DNA from: Nematopogon swammerdamellus
Taxonomy: Eukaryota > Arthropoda > Insecta > Lepidoptera > Adelidae
Reading direction: 5' to 3'
Assembly: GCA_946902875.1 (NCBI GenBank)
Contig: OX336355.1
Location: 15,533,347-15,597,346, forward strand
Length of the DNA stretch: 64,000 nt
Shown here: positions 30,825 through 40,747 of the stretch, one piece after another
How the letters are laid out: every line of letters begins with the position of its first letter
How positions within the stretch are numbered: position 1 is the stretch's first letter
Program-made: the position numbers and the translations under genes
Notes under the pieces: generated by a model
The model's database searches: none
Told to the model about the DNA's origin: nothing
The model's input: only the letters and a program-made list of their open reading frames with translations

Positions 30825-30990
30825 TCTCGAGCGCGTAGTTTGGGAATCCGGGCTGGAGTTACGCAGCGCAGCGTCCGGGGTTCATTTCCCGACCCGGCTC
30901 TGTATCCGATGGAATACGTCGCGTATTATGGGATTCGTACTTTAGGCCGAAATCGCAATACGGTCGACAGGCGCTTGTCGACTTATTTCC
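30825..30990 (+). mobile_element. Possible SINE with a B-box-like motif
   Basis: 'ggggttcatttcccgacccg' resembles a tRNA T-arm/B box, with 'gcgtagtttgggaatccgg' upstream. Single copy in the window; a degraded tRNA-like sequence or chance are both possible. Confidence 0.25.
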
Positions 30991-31085
30991 TTATTTGTTG
31001 AACTTTAATTATACTTTCAAACATAATAAGGTACAAATTATAATTTTTTTTTTTAATGAACATTTAGTATTTTCATTGGTGACAT

Positions 31086-31265
31086 TGGTCAGTCAGTCCA
31101 CTGCTGGACATACGCTTTTGTCCAGTTCAACGTTACGGAACCACTGCTTTCCGCCGATGTACTTGATGTCGTTCCTGGACCTGGTGTATAGTCTACCCAC
31201 ACTCCGTTTCCTGTCCACGGCCGCCAGTGTAGGACACGATTACTCCAAAGGTCGTCGACATACAC
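31086..31265 (-). pseudogene. RTE LINE reverse transcriptase C-terminal remnant
   Basis: Minus-strand translation gives 'DLWSNRVLHWRPWTGNGVW' and, after changes, 'SVTLNWTKAYVQQWTD'. The order (tryptophan-arginine-proline-arginine block, then a terminal 'AYVQQW') is the end of RTE-clade polyproteins of Lepidoptera. The endonuclease and polymerase are missing. Confidence 0.65.
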
Positions 31266-31359
31266 ATAGATATAGGAAATATATCCAGCTAAATTGTGAC
31301 GCCTGTACGTATTATACGGTGAAAAATTCGTCTTCATAGAAAGCACCGATTTTGGAAGG

Positions 31360-31430
31360 AGAGTAGATTTGCGAAGGAGGCGTGTCCGCGACACCGTATA
31401 ATGGGCAGATTTGCCCATATTAACTATCGA
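31360..31430. repeat. Repeat J copy with two short hairpins
   Basis: 'gtgtccgcgacac' and 'tgggcagatttgccca' are perfect or near-perfect small hairpins, and both recur in the copy at 45583-45652 ('gtgtcagcgacac', 'tgggcagattttccca'). The family is unknown; the hairpins may be part of an element's terminus. Confidence 0.5.
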
Positions 31431-31975
31431 TGTGTGCGTGAGCGCACGTGGATGCAACGCTTTGGATTGGCCAAAAATCGCTGGTGTGAATGTGGTCGTG
31501 CGTTCGTATGTATGAACTGTGATTGTGTGCGTTCGGAAACTGGCGACAGGGGTTCTGATACGAGGGGGCGTTCATGGGTTCATATCTTCTCTCCTTCTAG
31601 TCATCTTAAACTGTGATAAATAGAAAATTCATCTTCATCTTTGTTAGAAACTGTCACTTGCTCAGTCTTTCATATTTTACGTAGTTTTGAAATAATCCTG
31701 ATGCTCCTGATCCTGTTCTTCGAACTTAGTTCCTGCCCCTCCCTCACGGTCTTTCTCATCATTCTAGTGGTGACAATGGCTTAGAGATTCTCCGCCACTA
31801 TTCTGGTATCTACAAAAAAAAAGGGTCTCGTGGACGTACCGAATTTGTCACTGTCAGACTTTTAACTGTTTCAACATTTTATTGAAATAATTTTATCTTA
31901 AGACCTGCAGCTGTTGTGGCAATAGTTATATTGTGAATATTCGGGAATGCGGAATTATCGCGCGGTATATGATTG
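31431..31975. other. Unassigned stretch
   Basis: 31431-31560 is less AT-rich ('tgtgcgtgagcgcacgtgga') and has an open frame of about 70 codons without recognisable features. The remainder has no signal. Confidence 0.35.
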
Positions 31976-32192
31976 AAATTCGACGTTTCGCCCCTCGAAG
32001 AGGGTCCCCCCCTCGAGAGTTCGAAGATATGTCGAACCTACCCGCATCGGCCAGTACCCGCTCGCAGTTGACATCTGACTGAACGACGACGTGTTGGGTG
32101 TTCTCAAGGTCGTCGCAGTTCCGCGAGTCCTGACGATGCCCCCAGAGCGAGGGACGAAACGTCGACGAATGTAAGTCGCCGCAGTCGCAGTA
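31976..32192 (+). repeat. Repeat with hammerhead-like core, copy 2
   Basis: CTGACGA (32130-32136), a stem between GCCCC and GGGAC, then GAAAC (32156-32160) and GTCGAC. The spacing CTGAnGA to GAAAC is 26 nt, exactly as at 9501-9527. At 31981-32003 a reversed partial motif ('gacgtttcgcccctcgaaga') occurs, so the block is bounded by inverted 'gacgtttcg' / 'cgaaacgtc'. Confidence 0.4.
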
Positions 32193-32528
32193 AAAGCCTA
32201 AACGAACATAATTCAATTGGATGTGCTCAAATCAGTCCGAGTTCGCCTACCAAATTCGACCTAAAATGTTTCGATCTTCCGAAGCGTTGACCAAACGTGC
32301 GTAAGCACCATAAGCACGCAGTCGTAAGTATCCCTGCGTATTACACGCAACGAAACAATGAAAATAACCTACCGTCTGTGCGGTATGTAGCGTCATGCGC
32401 CTGCGCTATTGAAATATCTCGATTCGAATCGGAGATAAGGTAATGCGCAGTTTATCCTTCGAGCGTAATTCCCTGCTTATTTTTGTGTTAGCTTATGTCC
32501 GCGGCTTTCATAGCAATTTTTACTATAG
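32193..32528. other. Unassigned stretch
   Basis: No repeat family or credible frame. 'taagcacgcagtcgtaagta' and nearby text are single-copy here. Confidence 0.35.
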
Positions 32529-32858
32529 TGAGCCTCGGTAGTTCAGTGGTGCGGTCGGTCGACTGTTGTTAAGCACACCTGGGCGCAGTCAGAACTTGGA
32601 TGTGTGACCGCTCGACCGTTAGAGGCTGACCGTAGTACGGATTGCACGTAAAATTGTAGGTCCCTTCCCTTCTTACTTTACTAGGTGGTAGGGTTAATCT
32701 CTCTATGTAAATAGTTCGTGTTTTCCTTCGAGCCGAGAGTAGCCGACATGAAAATGAAGGGAAGCACTGACATGGCACCTAGTTCACCCGGTGTTATGGG
32801 CTGACATCACGGATGTTGTAGGTGATGTAGCCAACCGTGTCAGTTTACATTAAAAAAA
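32529..32858 (+). mobile_element. SINE-B copy with a central deletion
   Basis: Head 'agcctcggtagttcagtggt' and 'acacctgggcgcagtcagaa', then a deletion of about 60 bp that removes 'cccgcccgggttggtaccac'. The tail ends 'gtgtcagtttacattaaaaa'. Confidence 0.75.
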
Positions 32859-32859
32859 T

Positions 32860-33185
32860 TTAAAAATAAATAAAAAACTTAATAATTGAACTTTTATACC
32901 TTCTTGATGACGTAGCCAAGATATCTTTCTTCTGTCACCAACCGTGGCCAATCGGTCAAGTTAGAAATTGTCTGTGAATGCCTGTGACTTCGTTTCTCTG
33001 TAATTGTTTTTTTTAATATCAAAATTATTTATCATTATTTTGGTGACAATGCGAACACGTAAATCAATTTAATCAATTTACAATATAGATATACGATACA
33101 GTTATTTTTTTAATTCCATTTTATAAATGTCGATGAAGTACCTATGTAGGTCGTGCCAAAACGACCATAGTTTCACAAGATATTG
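32860..33185. other. AT-rich unassigned stretch
   Basis: No recognisable content. Confidence 0.35.
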
Positions 33186-33187
33186 CT

Positions 33188-33452
33188 CAGGTTGGAGGTT
33201 CGAATCCCGGATTTGTCCAAATGAAACCAGTACTCCTGTTCCCTTGCCCCTTACTAGGTAGTAGGCTCAAATCATACCCGACTGGGTGGCCGCATAGCAG
33301 CCTCGGCTGCGTTCTTCTCTAGTCCAGTATAGCCGGCAATCCAAAGGGAAGTTTCCGGTATGGGACCTACCTCCTCGGAAAAGATATTGGCTGCTCGGAG
33401 CGTGTGCTTTGGCCCCTCTGACTCAGCCACCCATACCAAATTACATAAAAGA
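33188..33452 (+). mobile_element. SINE-A copy, partial head
   Basis: A good B box (GGTTCGAATCCCGG, about 33198-33211) is followed by body text 'tgttcccttgccccttacta' and the tail 'cccataccaaattacataaa'. The A-box part is replaced by unrelated sequence and the centre is shortened. Confidence 0.7.
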
Positions 33453-33544
33453 AACTCTTAACAAGATTTACGTCATTAGGTAAATTGAAGAATGAAAGAA
33501 ATTACCTTCAACAATAAGTCCGCCTTTTACAAAGTTTTATACTT

Positions 33545-33645
33545 CTATGTCTCCGGTATGGCACCTTCTTGGAGGTGATAATGGCTGGTCGGAATATGTG
33601 CTCTCTCTGATCCCTCTGATTCAGACCCATTTTCATATTATGTGA
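33545..33645 (+). mobile_element. SINE-A tail fragment
   Basis: 'gtctccggtatggcaccttc', 'ggaggtgataatggctggtc' and a degraded end 'ttttcatattatg'. Confidence 0.6.
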
Positions 33646-33715
33646 TATTACTAAAAAGAGTGAGATAAAAAATCTTTAAAAAAATATTCAACCGACTTCA
33701 AACCCTAAAAAGTAT

Positions 33716-34101
33716 TTTTTTTTATGGAAACTGACACGGTTGGCTACATCACCTACAACGTCCGTGATGTCAGCCCATAACACCGGGTGAACTAAGTGCC
33801 ATGTCAGTGCTTCCCCCTTTGATCGTGCCGGCTACACTGAACTGGTCGGAAAACACAAACTATTTACATAGCCGTTTAGACCGACGTTTCATTAAGTGCG
33901 GTGGTACCAACCCGGGCGGGTTAAACCCTACGACCAAGTAAGATTAGGAGGGAAGGGACCTACAGTTTTACGAGGAATCCGAACCTCGGTCAGCCTCCAA
34001 CGGTCATTGGTCACCCATCCAAGTACTGACCGCAACCAGCGTTGCTTAACATTCAATAGCGACAGTTGACTGTCTGCACCACTGAGCTATCGAGGCTGAC
34101 A
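33716..34101 (-). mobile_element. SINE-B copy, young subfamily, full length
   Basis: Reverse orientation. Shares private markers with 15336-15725 and 43894-44285: 'gatcgtgccggctacactga', 'ctggtcggaaaacac', 'agattaggagggaaggg' and 'caatagcgacagttgactgt'. Confidence 0.85.
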
Positions 34102-34490
34102 AATATTAATTAATATTTTGATCTTCTTGATCTCTTGATTATTTGATCTCAGTTTTTTTCTTGACTTAACTTCGAGCCATCTCCAAAGAAACAAAAGCAA
34201 CTCCACCGATCAGTGTGACCACTTCACAAGTTGAGCCATAAGTAAGGGTCCGGCCACACTTAGTACCTAGTTAAGTCTCCGTTCGTAGGTGGGCGACCCA
34301 GGTAATATCTATAATTTAATCTTATCGGCGCGCGCATAGGCGAGCTTCGACAGGCGATACTGGCAACACTAAGACGAATGGTTCGGTATTAAAATGTGCT
34401 GTTTATATTTTTAACTAAACGGTTTAGTTATTAAATTTAATTAAATATACCTACATACTTTATTGAACAAAAAAAAGTGCAGAACGTAGA
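34102..34490. other. Unassigned stretch
   Basis: 'ggcgcgcgcatagg' near 34326-34339 is the only GC-rich feature. No frame or repeat. Confidence 0.35.
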
Positions 34491-34493
34491 ATT

Positions 34494-34755
34494 TTTTGAA
34501 ACTAACACCTTTGGCTGCATCACCTACAACACAGGCGATATCAGCCCCTTACACTTGGTGAACTATAGGTCATGTCAGTGCTGCCCTTAGGTCGTGCCAT
34601 CTACACTGTACGGAAAACACGAACTATTTACATAATCGCTTCGAGCGATCTTTTATTAAGTGCGGTGGTATCAGCCCGAGCGGAAAAAGCCCTACCACCT
34701 CGTAACGTACACCCAGGTATGCTTATCATCACGAACGACAGTCGACCGCACGGTC
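34494..34755 (-). mobile_element. SINE-B copy, old and diverged
   Basis: Order of motifs is kept ('ggctgcatcacctacaacac', 'cacgaactatttacataatc', 'gtgcggtggtatcagcccg', 'gatagtcgaccg'-like end 'gacagtcgaccgcac') but substitutions are frequent. The head after the centre is shortened. Confidence 0.65.
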
Positions 34756-34779
34756 ACACAAACGGTTTGTGAGCTGAAG

Positions 34780-34875
34780 GCTGTGATAGACAGACATACA
34801 GACGGAAGGACATACTATACCTGACCGATTTTATACGCGTACCAGCCATCGTCGCCGTGTACGGAACCTTAAAAA
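34780..34875 (+). mobile_element. Element D end fragment
   Basis: 'gatagacagacatacagacg' and 'gtgtacggaaccttaaaaaa' correspond to the D right end. Confidence 0.5.
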
Positions 34876-35440
34876 ACTACCGATTTTCCCTGATAGATGA
34901 ATTTTACTTATATAAAAAAAACTGTTTCAAAAACCGTTTTTTTATTTCACTATTTTTAGTAATATAACATAATATTAACATAGGTTGACGGCAAGTAGGT
35001 GATTGAAAATTCCTTAGTGTGAAAGTGTTTATACCTTAATTTCCCACACTTAGGGGTTGTATACTTTCAAAAAAATGATGAAAGGACCACCCCTGAGATA
35101 TACCCTACTCATGAAAAAAAGAATCATCCAAGCTATCCAGCCGCCCTTTAGCACGGCATCTCGTCATTATCCCTTAGTCACCTTATAAGACATGGACGGG
35201 GAGAAAGGTGCGCCCATTTTAAATTTCAATATTCCCATTCCTGAGAAATACATCCCGAAATCGTCAAAAAATTTTCCTTCGAGGAGCAGTCTCAAATAGT
35301 ACCTACGTTCATATTTATTATCGCAATTTGTGAGTTGTCACTAAGTGACACTTTTTAGCACTGTGAAGCTAGACTTCGATCAGAGCAAAACAATAATATT
35401 TTTGTGGTCTTTTGTAATATTGGATGTTTTTGCGGAAGCG
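34876..35440. other. AT-rich unassigned stretch with a C fragment
   Basis: Only 35140-35215 is identifiable: it matches the reversed element C ('gccctttagcacggcatctc', 'acatggacggggaga'). Confidence 0.45.
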
Positions 35441-35459
35441 ACAGCTATCGCGCGCGTAA

Positions 35460-35635
35460 AGACTCTTCTACACTATATAATAATATTATAAAGAGGTAAA
35501 GTTTGTAAGTTTGGATGTAGGAGATAATATCCGAAAATACTCATCCGATTTTAAAAATTCTTTGACCAATATTTAGAATGGACCTTCAGGATGGACATAG
35601 GCTATGCGAACGAAGCCACGGGCAAAAGCTAGTTC
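35460..35635 (+). mobile_element. Helitron-like 3' end fragment
   Basis: 'gcgaacgaagccacgggcaa' and 'aagctagt' finish the block; CTAG is a permitted Helitron 3' end (CTRR). Upstream text 'actcatccgattttaaaaa' is typical of such insect repeats. No 5' end was found. Confidence 0.45.
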
Positions 35636-35689
35636 AAAATAAAATAATGTATTCACATCCAAGGTTTCAATTTAAACCTTTAAAATTAT

Positions 35690-35805
35690 CACATTAAATA
35701 TCCAACACTTCTAATGGCTCGATAAATTGCTCGCTGGGCAACTTTCAACCTTTGAACAACAGCGACCGTCAGCGTCCACGTTTCACACCCGTACCACAGA
35801 TTACT
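35690..35805 (-). mobile_element. RTE LINE fragment
   Basis: 'attgctcgctgggcaacttt' and 'caacctttgaacaacagcga' match 52235-52296 (RTE remnant). Here the text continues 'cgtttcacacccgtaccaca', showing how the element normally reads at the place where the 52.3-kb copy turns into the inverted repeat. Confidence 0.6.
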
Positions 35806-35929
35806 TAATAGTTACTTCGTAACAGATAAATCACTCCATAGAAAATGTTCCTACCTTCGGGCTTTAATAGCCTACTGTTTCACATAGCCAATCGCTGCGT
35901 GCGAAAATGTACCTTAACGATCGAGTGTA

Positions 35930-36120
35930 AAGTGTTTATTGCTTTGCAGCTGCGCGCAGTTGCGTGGGCGAGCGTCTATGTATACTTCGCGCGGCTGACG
36001 AATTTGTACTGAAAAAGACCGCCGGCGGCCCGTCGGGCGGTAGGTAGTTAGCGCGCGCAAGTACATAGAGTGCGTGAGGCCTGCCCGTACGTCATAACCG
36101 GGAGGACACACTACACTAGA
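35930..36120. other. CpG-rich single-copy block
   Basis: Dense CpG ('gaccgccggcggcccgtcgg', 'tagcgcgcgcaagtacatag') in AT-rich surroundings, next to a repeat-H fragment at 36123-36185. No frame supports a gene; an untranslated exon or promoter is possible. Confidence 0.25.
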
Positions 36121-36122
36121 CA

Positions 36123-36185
36123 TCTAAAGCATCTAATGGATGACTGGAATAAATCTCTTTAAGGCATATGTCCGGCTTTACACTT
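36123..36185 (+). repeat. Repeat H fragment
   Basis: 'aatggatgactggaataaat' and 'ggcatatgtccggctttaca' are a diverged part of the LINE 3' end. Confidence 0.45.
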
Positions 36186-36202
36186 AATATGGCTGAATTT
36201 TA

Positions 36203-36480
36203 ACGTACCGTGTGGGGACTTTAAAAGAATACCCCCTTGCATCTCTCCCCGTGCGTATAAGGCGACTAAGAGATAAGGACAAGATGCCGTGCTAAAGTGC
36301 GACAGGTTGGCCACCTCTCAGCTTGTCGCGGTCCTTCCACCGTGTCATGCAGCAGGTGGGTCTTCGTGCCTTACTTGCTGCTTGATAGGTTATCTTGTCC
36401 TAATTCTTTGCTAAACGTGGCGGTTGGTGTTGTGCTGTAATTTACAAGAGCAGCACAACACCGATTACTCTGCTTACTCT
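36203..36480 (+). mobile_element. Element C copy with small deletions
   Basis: 'accgtgtggggactttaaaa' to 'ccgattactctgcttactct'. The 'ccggta' in the head and the 3' end after 'ttactct' are lost. Confidence 0.7.
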
Positions 36481-36481
36481 T

Positions 36482-36727
36482 ACTGTGGTTTTCATTGTTT
36501 AATTTTTTTTGTTATGTAATAAACAAATTTATCCATCTTTTGTACAATTGGCTGGAGTCGTTCAATATAATTTTTTTCAATATATATTTCGTTCAATATA
36601 TATTTATTTATTTACATTTTTATAATGTTTTGTTGTATTGATTTAACCTTTAAAACCTAGTAGGTAATACTAATTAAATAAAATTAACCTAATAAATAAA
36701 TAGAAACTAAATACTAACATGTAAGAC
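36482..36727. other. AT-rich unassigned stretch
   Basis: Partial direct repeat 'tttcaatatatatttcgttcaatatatattta' region only; otherwise nothing. Confidence 0.35.
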
Positions 36728-36870
36728 TTAGGCCCACTTGCACCAACACAAATTTAATATATAAACCAGTTTAGCTAGCACCCGTTGACTGTGGGAACCG
36801 GTTTAAATATGGTTTAAATCCATAACTCGCTACATAACTTTAAACTCGTGTTGGTGCAAGTCGGCCTTAG
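36728..36870. mobile_element. MITE of about 143 bp
   Basis: Ends are inverted: 'cttaggcccacttgcaccaa' at the left and its counterpart 'ttggtgcaagtcggccttag' at the right. The interior has short inverted phrases around 'ggtttaaatatggtttaaat'. This end sequence is familiar from lepidopteran MITEs. No transposase. Confidence 0.65.
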
Positions 36871-36921
36871 TACTGTAAGTAAAAAAAAATCTCCGACTCC
36901 GCCACAGTACCCAATACCCAT

Positions 36922-37508
36922 GGGGGGGTACTAGGCAAAAGCACTTCGTATTTCCCTAACCATACCCATATTTCAAGTGATTTAACTATAATTTATATGC
37001 TAAATATTCAAGGTATAATGTGAATACATTATTTTTCATTTAATTTTATAAATTCCTTTTAAAATATGTGGTTGAAAAGTGGTAAAATCGTTAAAAAATG
37101 CCTTTGCTATTTCCCTCGCCATTTTTTACAAACGCATTTAAATACGAAATGCTTTTTGAGCTTAGAGTCAATAAGACTAAGAATCATCTAAATAAACTCA
37201 AACGCTTACAGAATAAATGTTTTTTCACTGAACTATCTTTGAACATTCTAAATTTTGGGCCGTTGCCGTGCGCGAGCGTTTTTTGTATGGACGTATTTGT
37301 GACGAAATAGCAAATGCATTTTCGAACGTTTTTACCACTTTTCACCCACTTATTTTTCAGAGAATTTACAAGATTAAATTACAATAATCTATCACACATT
37401 ATACCTTGAACCTTTACCTAACTATAAGCATATAAATTATAGTTATATCTATTGAAATATGGCTATAGTTAGGATAATATGATGTGATGTTTTGCCTAGT
37501 ACCCCCCC
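36922..37508. mobile_element. Foldback element, about 587 bp with ~215-bp inverted ends
   Basis: The left arm starts at 'gggggtactaggcaaaa' (36922-36940) and the right arm ends with 'ttttgcctagtacccccc' (37491-37508). Shared inner phrases include 'tataatttatatgc', 'tcaaggtataatgtg', 'gaaaagtggtaaaa' and 'tttgctattt' in reverse. Arms are diverged, so the element is old. The 70-codon frame inside is not recognisable and is probably accidental. Confidence 0.65.
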
Positions 37509-37775
37509 TTAATGTCATAATATATTTATTTACACATACTTGTCTACACTTTCAACATATCCTTGAATCGATGTAAGAGGTAACGATATTACAGATAGGG
37601 CCAACAGATGTGGTTTATTTTCACTCAACCCGCTGTACTGATAGTGGGGATTAGATCCGAGTTGCGCTGATATTTTGCAACGTTTTGGATGTTCTGACCT
37701 TTGTGGACACATACATCTTCACCTTCACCAACTAAGCATAAAATAGGTAAGGGTTAAGTTTGTAAGTGTGAGAGG
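37509..37775. other. Unassigned spacer
   Basis: No repeat or coding signal. Confidence 0.35.
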
Positions 37776-37782
37776 ATAACGT

Positions 37783-38147
37783 TTTTTTATTATGGAAACT
37801 GACACGGTTGGCTACATCACCTACAACATCCGTGATTTCACCCCATAACACCGGGTGAACTAGGTGCCAATGTGAGTGATTCCCTTCATTTCATTTCGGC
37901 TACACTGAACTGGACGAAAAACACGAACTATTTACATAGCCGTTTCGACCGACGTTTCACTCAGTGCGGTGGTACCAAACCGGGCGGGCTAAAACCTACA
38001 ACCTAGTAAGGGAAGAAGGGAAGGGACCTACAGTTTTACGTGGAATCCGAACTATAGTCAGCCTCCAACAGTCGAGCGGTCACTCATCCAAGTACTGACC
38101 GCGCTCAGGTGTGCTTAACTACAGTTGACCGACCGCACCACTGAGCG
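37783..38147 (-). mobile_element. SINE-B copy, nearly full length
   Basis: T-run, 'atggaaactgacacggttgg', centre 'accaaaccgggcgggctaaa', 5S-like head 'catccaagtactgaccgcgc' and 'cgaccgcaccactgagc'. The last ~12 bp of the head (the outer end) are missing. Confidence 0.8.
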
Positions 38148-38231
38148 TAAACGATAAATGAATGTATGCAACAATATAATATATTATTATAATGACTATA
38201 AACCGTTTATTTTTATTCATACATTTTATTA

Positions 38232-38418
38232 TGAAGCAAGTAAGGCACGAATGCCCACCCGCTGCATGACTCGGTGGAAGAACCGTGCCAAGGTGAGAGG
38301 TGGCTTTCCTATCACCCTTTAGCACGGCATCTTGTCCTTATCCCTTAGTCGCCTTTTACGACATGCACGGGGAGAGATGCAGTGGGGCTATTCTTTTTTA
38401 GTACCGGCCCCACACAGA
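38232..38418 (-). mobile_element. Element C, 5' half
   Basis: 'gcaagtaaggcacgaatgcc' to 'gtaccggccccacac', reversed. The 3' half of the element is absent. Confidence 0.7.
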
Positions 38419-38496
38419 ATGATGCATCATACTCCAACCCGAAAAACCGGAGTGTCACTATCTTGCTTTCGTCCGTGAAATATGCAATGTCCTTGC

Positions 38497-38820
38497 CTAC
38501 CGTGTGGGGCCGGTACTTTAAAAGAATAACCCCACTGTATCTCTCCCCGTGTATGTCGTAAAAGGCGACTAAGGGATATGACTGCCTTCTTATATTACTA
38601 GGTGGTAGAGTTTAACCCGCCCGGGTTGGTACCACCGCACTGAATGAAAGGTCAGTCGAAACGGCTATGTAAACAGTTTGTGTTTTCCGTCCAGTTCAGT
38701 GTAGCCGGCACGACCGAAGGGAAGCACGGACGTGGCACCAAGTTCACCCGGTGTTATGGGCTGACATCACGGATGTTGTAGGTGATGTAGTCAACCGTGT
38801 CAGTTTCCATAAAAAAAAAA
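38497..38820 (+). mobile_element. C/B chimeric SINE, full length
   Basis: First ~85 bp are element C ('accgtgtggggccggtactt', 'tatgtcgtaaaaggcgacta'), then through 'gggatatgactgccttctta' into the SINE-B centre ('ctaggtggtagagtttaacc', 'gggttggtaccaccgcactg') and tail to 'gtcagtttccataaaaaa'. It has no tRNA/5S head. Confidence 0.75.
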
Positions 38821-38821
38821 T

Positions 38822-38990
38822 TATGATTCACACATATTTTGTAGTTAGTTTGATTCTGAGCTGCAGTCGTCCTTTTCAGGTGCCTGGGCAGCGGCGCAGC
38901 CCACAGCGACAGCAATACGATGAAGGAAATTCCAAATTTGAAAACGGTTCTCAACGGTTCTCAACGGTGAAAGAGATGCTCTTAAAGCGC
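38822..38990. repeat. Repeat K copy 1
   Basis: 'ttgattctgagctgcagtcg', 'tgcctgggcagcggcgcagc' and 'ccacagcgacagcaat' match 51437-51612. A stretch of this kind is dispersed in lepidopteran genomes from memory; the family is not known to me. Confidence 0.6.
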
Positions 38991-39510
38991 TATACTCAGA
39001 ATAACAGTGGTCTATCTCCAAAAAAAATTATTTTCGCTGGAGTCCGCCAGCCGATCGCTGTCAAGCTATACTTATTTTTCGCTATAAAAGCGAACTAACT
39101 ACTAGTGTGCACAGAATTCAACTAGAAAACTTCTAAAACTTGTTCAAGATGCTGACCTCAATACTACAACAATTGACAACAAATGTTTAGTTTCTGGCCA
39201 TTCATATCTGCCTAATGATAGTGAATATATACCTATATATGAGTGATGGATGATAGACGAGATGATAGAGAAAATAATATTGTGCGTATAACATTCCAGA
39301 TATGTTACCTGTAAAATAAACGCATTAATTACAATGTTCGGCTTTTATTAATTTAGCCCTAGCACAATTTGTATAACTCTCGATATCTCAAAATGTGTGT
39401 TTGTGGAGATAGTTCTGTTATTCTAAGTAACACTATCACATCTGTGGCTATAGTTAGGGCGGATATTGTAACAGCAACATGGGTGTGTGAGCGGTGTGCG
39501 AGTGTGCGGC
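38991..39510. other. Unassigned stretch
   Basis: No shared repeats. 39470-39520 becomes GT/CG-rich leading into a minisatellite. Confidence 0.35.
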
Positions 39511-39520
39511 ACACGGCGGC

Positions 39521-39570
39521 GTGTGTCGGCGTGTGTCGGCGTGTGTCGGCGTGTGTCGGCGTGTGTCGGC
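39521..39570. repeat. 10-bp minisatellite, five exact units
   Basis: Unit GTGTGTCGGC repeated five times without a mismatch; a preceding half unit is at 39511-39520. The perfect array implies recent expansion. It keeps frames open on both strands by chance. Confidence 0.9.
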
Positions 39571-39727
39571 GCGACACAGAAGGCGGCACTGTGTGACGGT
39601 TCCCAATCAATTTGTACACAGCCTCCGCAGCGTTATGTATCGCCGGCCGGCCGCCGCTAACTAGCTGCTCGGCCCTATTATGTAAGCTGCAGGCGGATTG
39701 TCGAAATTTTATTTTATTTTTTATTTT

Positions 39728-39832
39728 TTTATATAATCCGGTATGGGTGGCTAAGTCAGAGGGGCCAAAGCACATGCTCTGACTAGCCAATATCACCTCC
39801 GTGAAGGTAGGTGCCATACCGGAGACATCCAG
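39728..39832 (-). mobile_element. SINE-A tail fragment
   Basis: 'ataatccggtatgggtggct' to 'gtgccataccggagacatcc'. Confidence 0.7.
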
Positions 39833-39911
39833 TACGGATGCGAGAAATTGCGAGAGAATCGTTTCTTCTGGTGATATGTTAAAAATTGAAAAAAATCATT
39901 TATAGAAATGT

Positions 39912-40152
39912 AGAATTTTTTTTATTTCATCTGGGGTGGCTTCGTCGGAGAGGCCAAAGCACATGCCCTGACCAGACAATATCACCTCCGAGAAATTAGG
40001 TGCCATACCGAAAACTTCCCTGGATTGCTGGCTATACTGGACTAGAGGAGAACACAACCGAGGCTGATATGCGGCCATCTTGCATCCAGTACGCTGGTGC
40101 CAACCCGGGCGGGATAACCCCTACCACCTAGTAAGCTACCGAGGCTGACCAT
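39912..40152 (-). mobile_element. A/B recombinant SINE
   Basis: The left part is SINE-A tail and body ('gatattgtctggtcagggca' reversed; 'ctggctatactggactagag', 'cgctggtgccaac'). From about 40104 it becomes SINE-B ('cccgggcgggataacccct', 'accacctagtaag') and ends with the outer SINE-B head 'ctaccgaggctgacc', skipping the 5S-like part. The switch point lies in the domain shared by the two families. Confidence 0.65.
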
Positions 40153-40221
40153 ATGCTGTGGCGAGATTGCTGACAGCGTTCGGTTCTAGCAGCGGACCTG
40201 ATAGCATAGCTCATACTGCGT

Positions 40222-40500
40222 CTACGTCATCATCGACAGCCTGTATCGGTCCATTGCTGGACATAGGCTTCTCTCAAGGCACCCCACCACACGCGGTGTT
40301 TCACTCTTCTCATCCATCCACACCCGGCTATCTTTTTTAGGTGGTTGTCCACCTAGCTGGGGAGCGTCCCACTTTACGTTTGCCTGTGCCTTGTCGCCTC
40401 CATTCAAGCACTCGTTTAGAACAGCGGTTATCGAGTCTGCGACAGATATACCCAGTCCACTGCTACTTCAGCTTGTTAATTTCCTTAGCAATGTTGCCTA
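40222..40500 (-). pseudogene. RTE LINE C-terminal remnant
   Basis: Minus strand shows 'CSKRVLEWR' and 'GRSPARWTTT', typical of the C-terminal end of RTE polyproteins, and the closing 'ccattgctggacataggct' as at 17455. It has several frame breaks. Confidence 0.6.
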
Positions 40501-40673
40501 CCTTCGTTCTTTGATCCTGCTTCTGGGTATATGGGTATATTTTGACTTAATATTTTTAATTTTTTGCTTCGATATAGATGTTATATTTAACATAATGAAC
40601 ACTTAGTATGTAAGATATATTTAAAAAAAGCTCTGTAAGGTTTCTTACCCGATTCTTCCTTATAGATTGCACT

Positions 40674-40747
40674 GCTGTACGTGACATGACAAAAAAAAAT
40701 TATGACGAACCATACTGAATATGCATATGTCTTAATAAAATATTGTT
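40674..40747 (+). repeat. 74-bp direct repeat, left copy
   Basis: Matches 41226-41299 at an offset of 552 bp with two substitutions that I can see (t/c and a/g near the end). The copies flank a SINE-B and an element C head. Confidence 0.8.

Noticed and set aside
37098..37310. 70-codon frame
   Set aside because: It lies across the core and arm of the foldback element at 36922-37508 and has no recognisable features.
39480..39600. Possible CRISPR-like array
   Set aside because: The units are contiguous 10-bp repeats without spacers; the host is eukaryotic.
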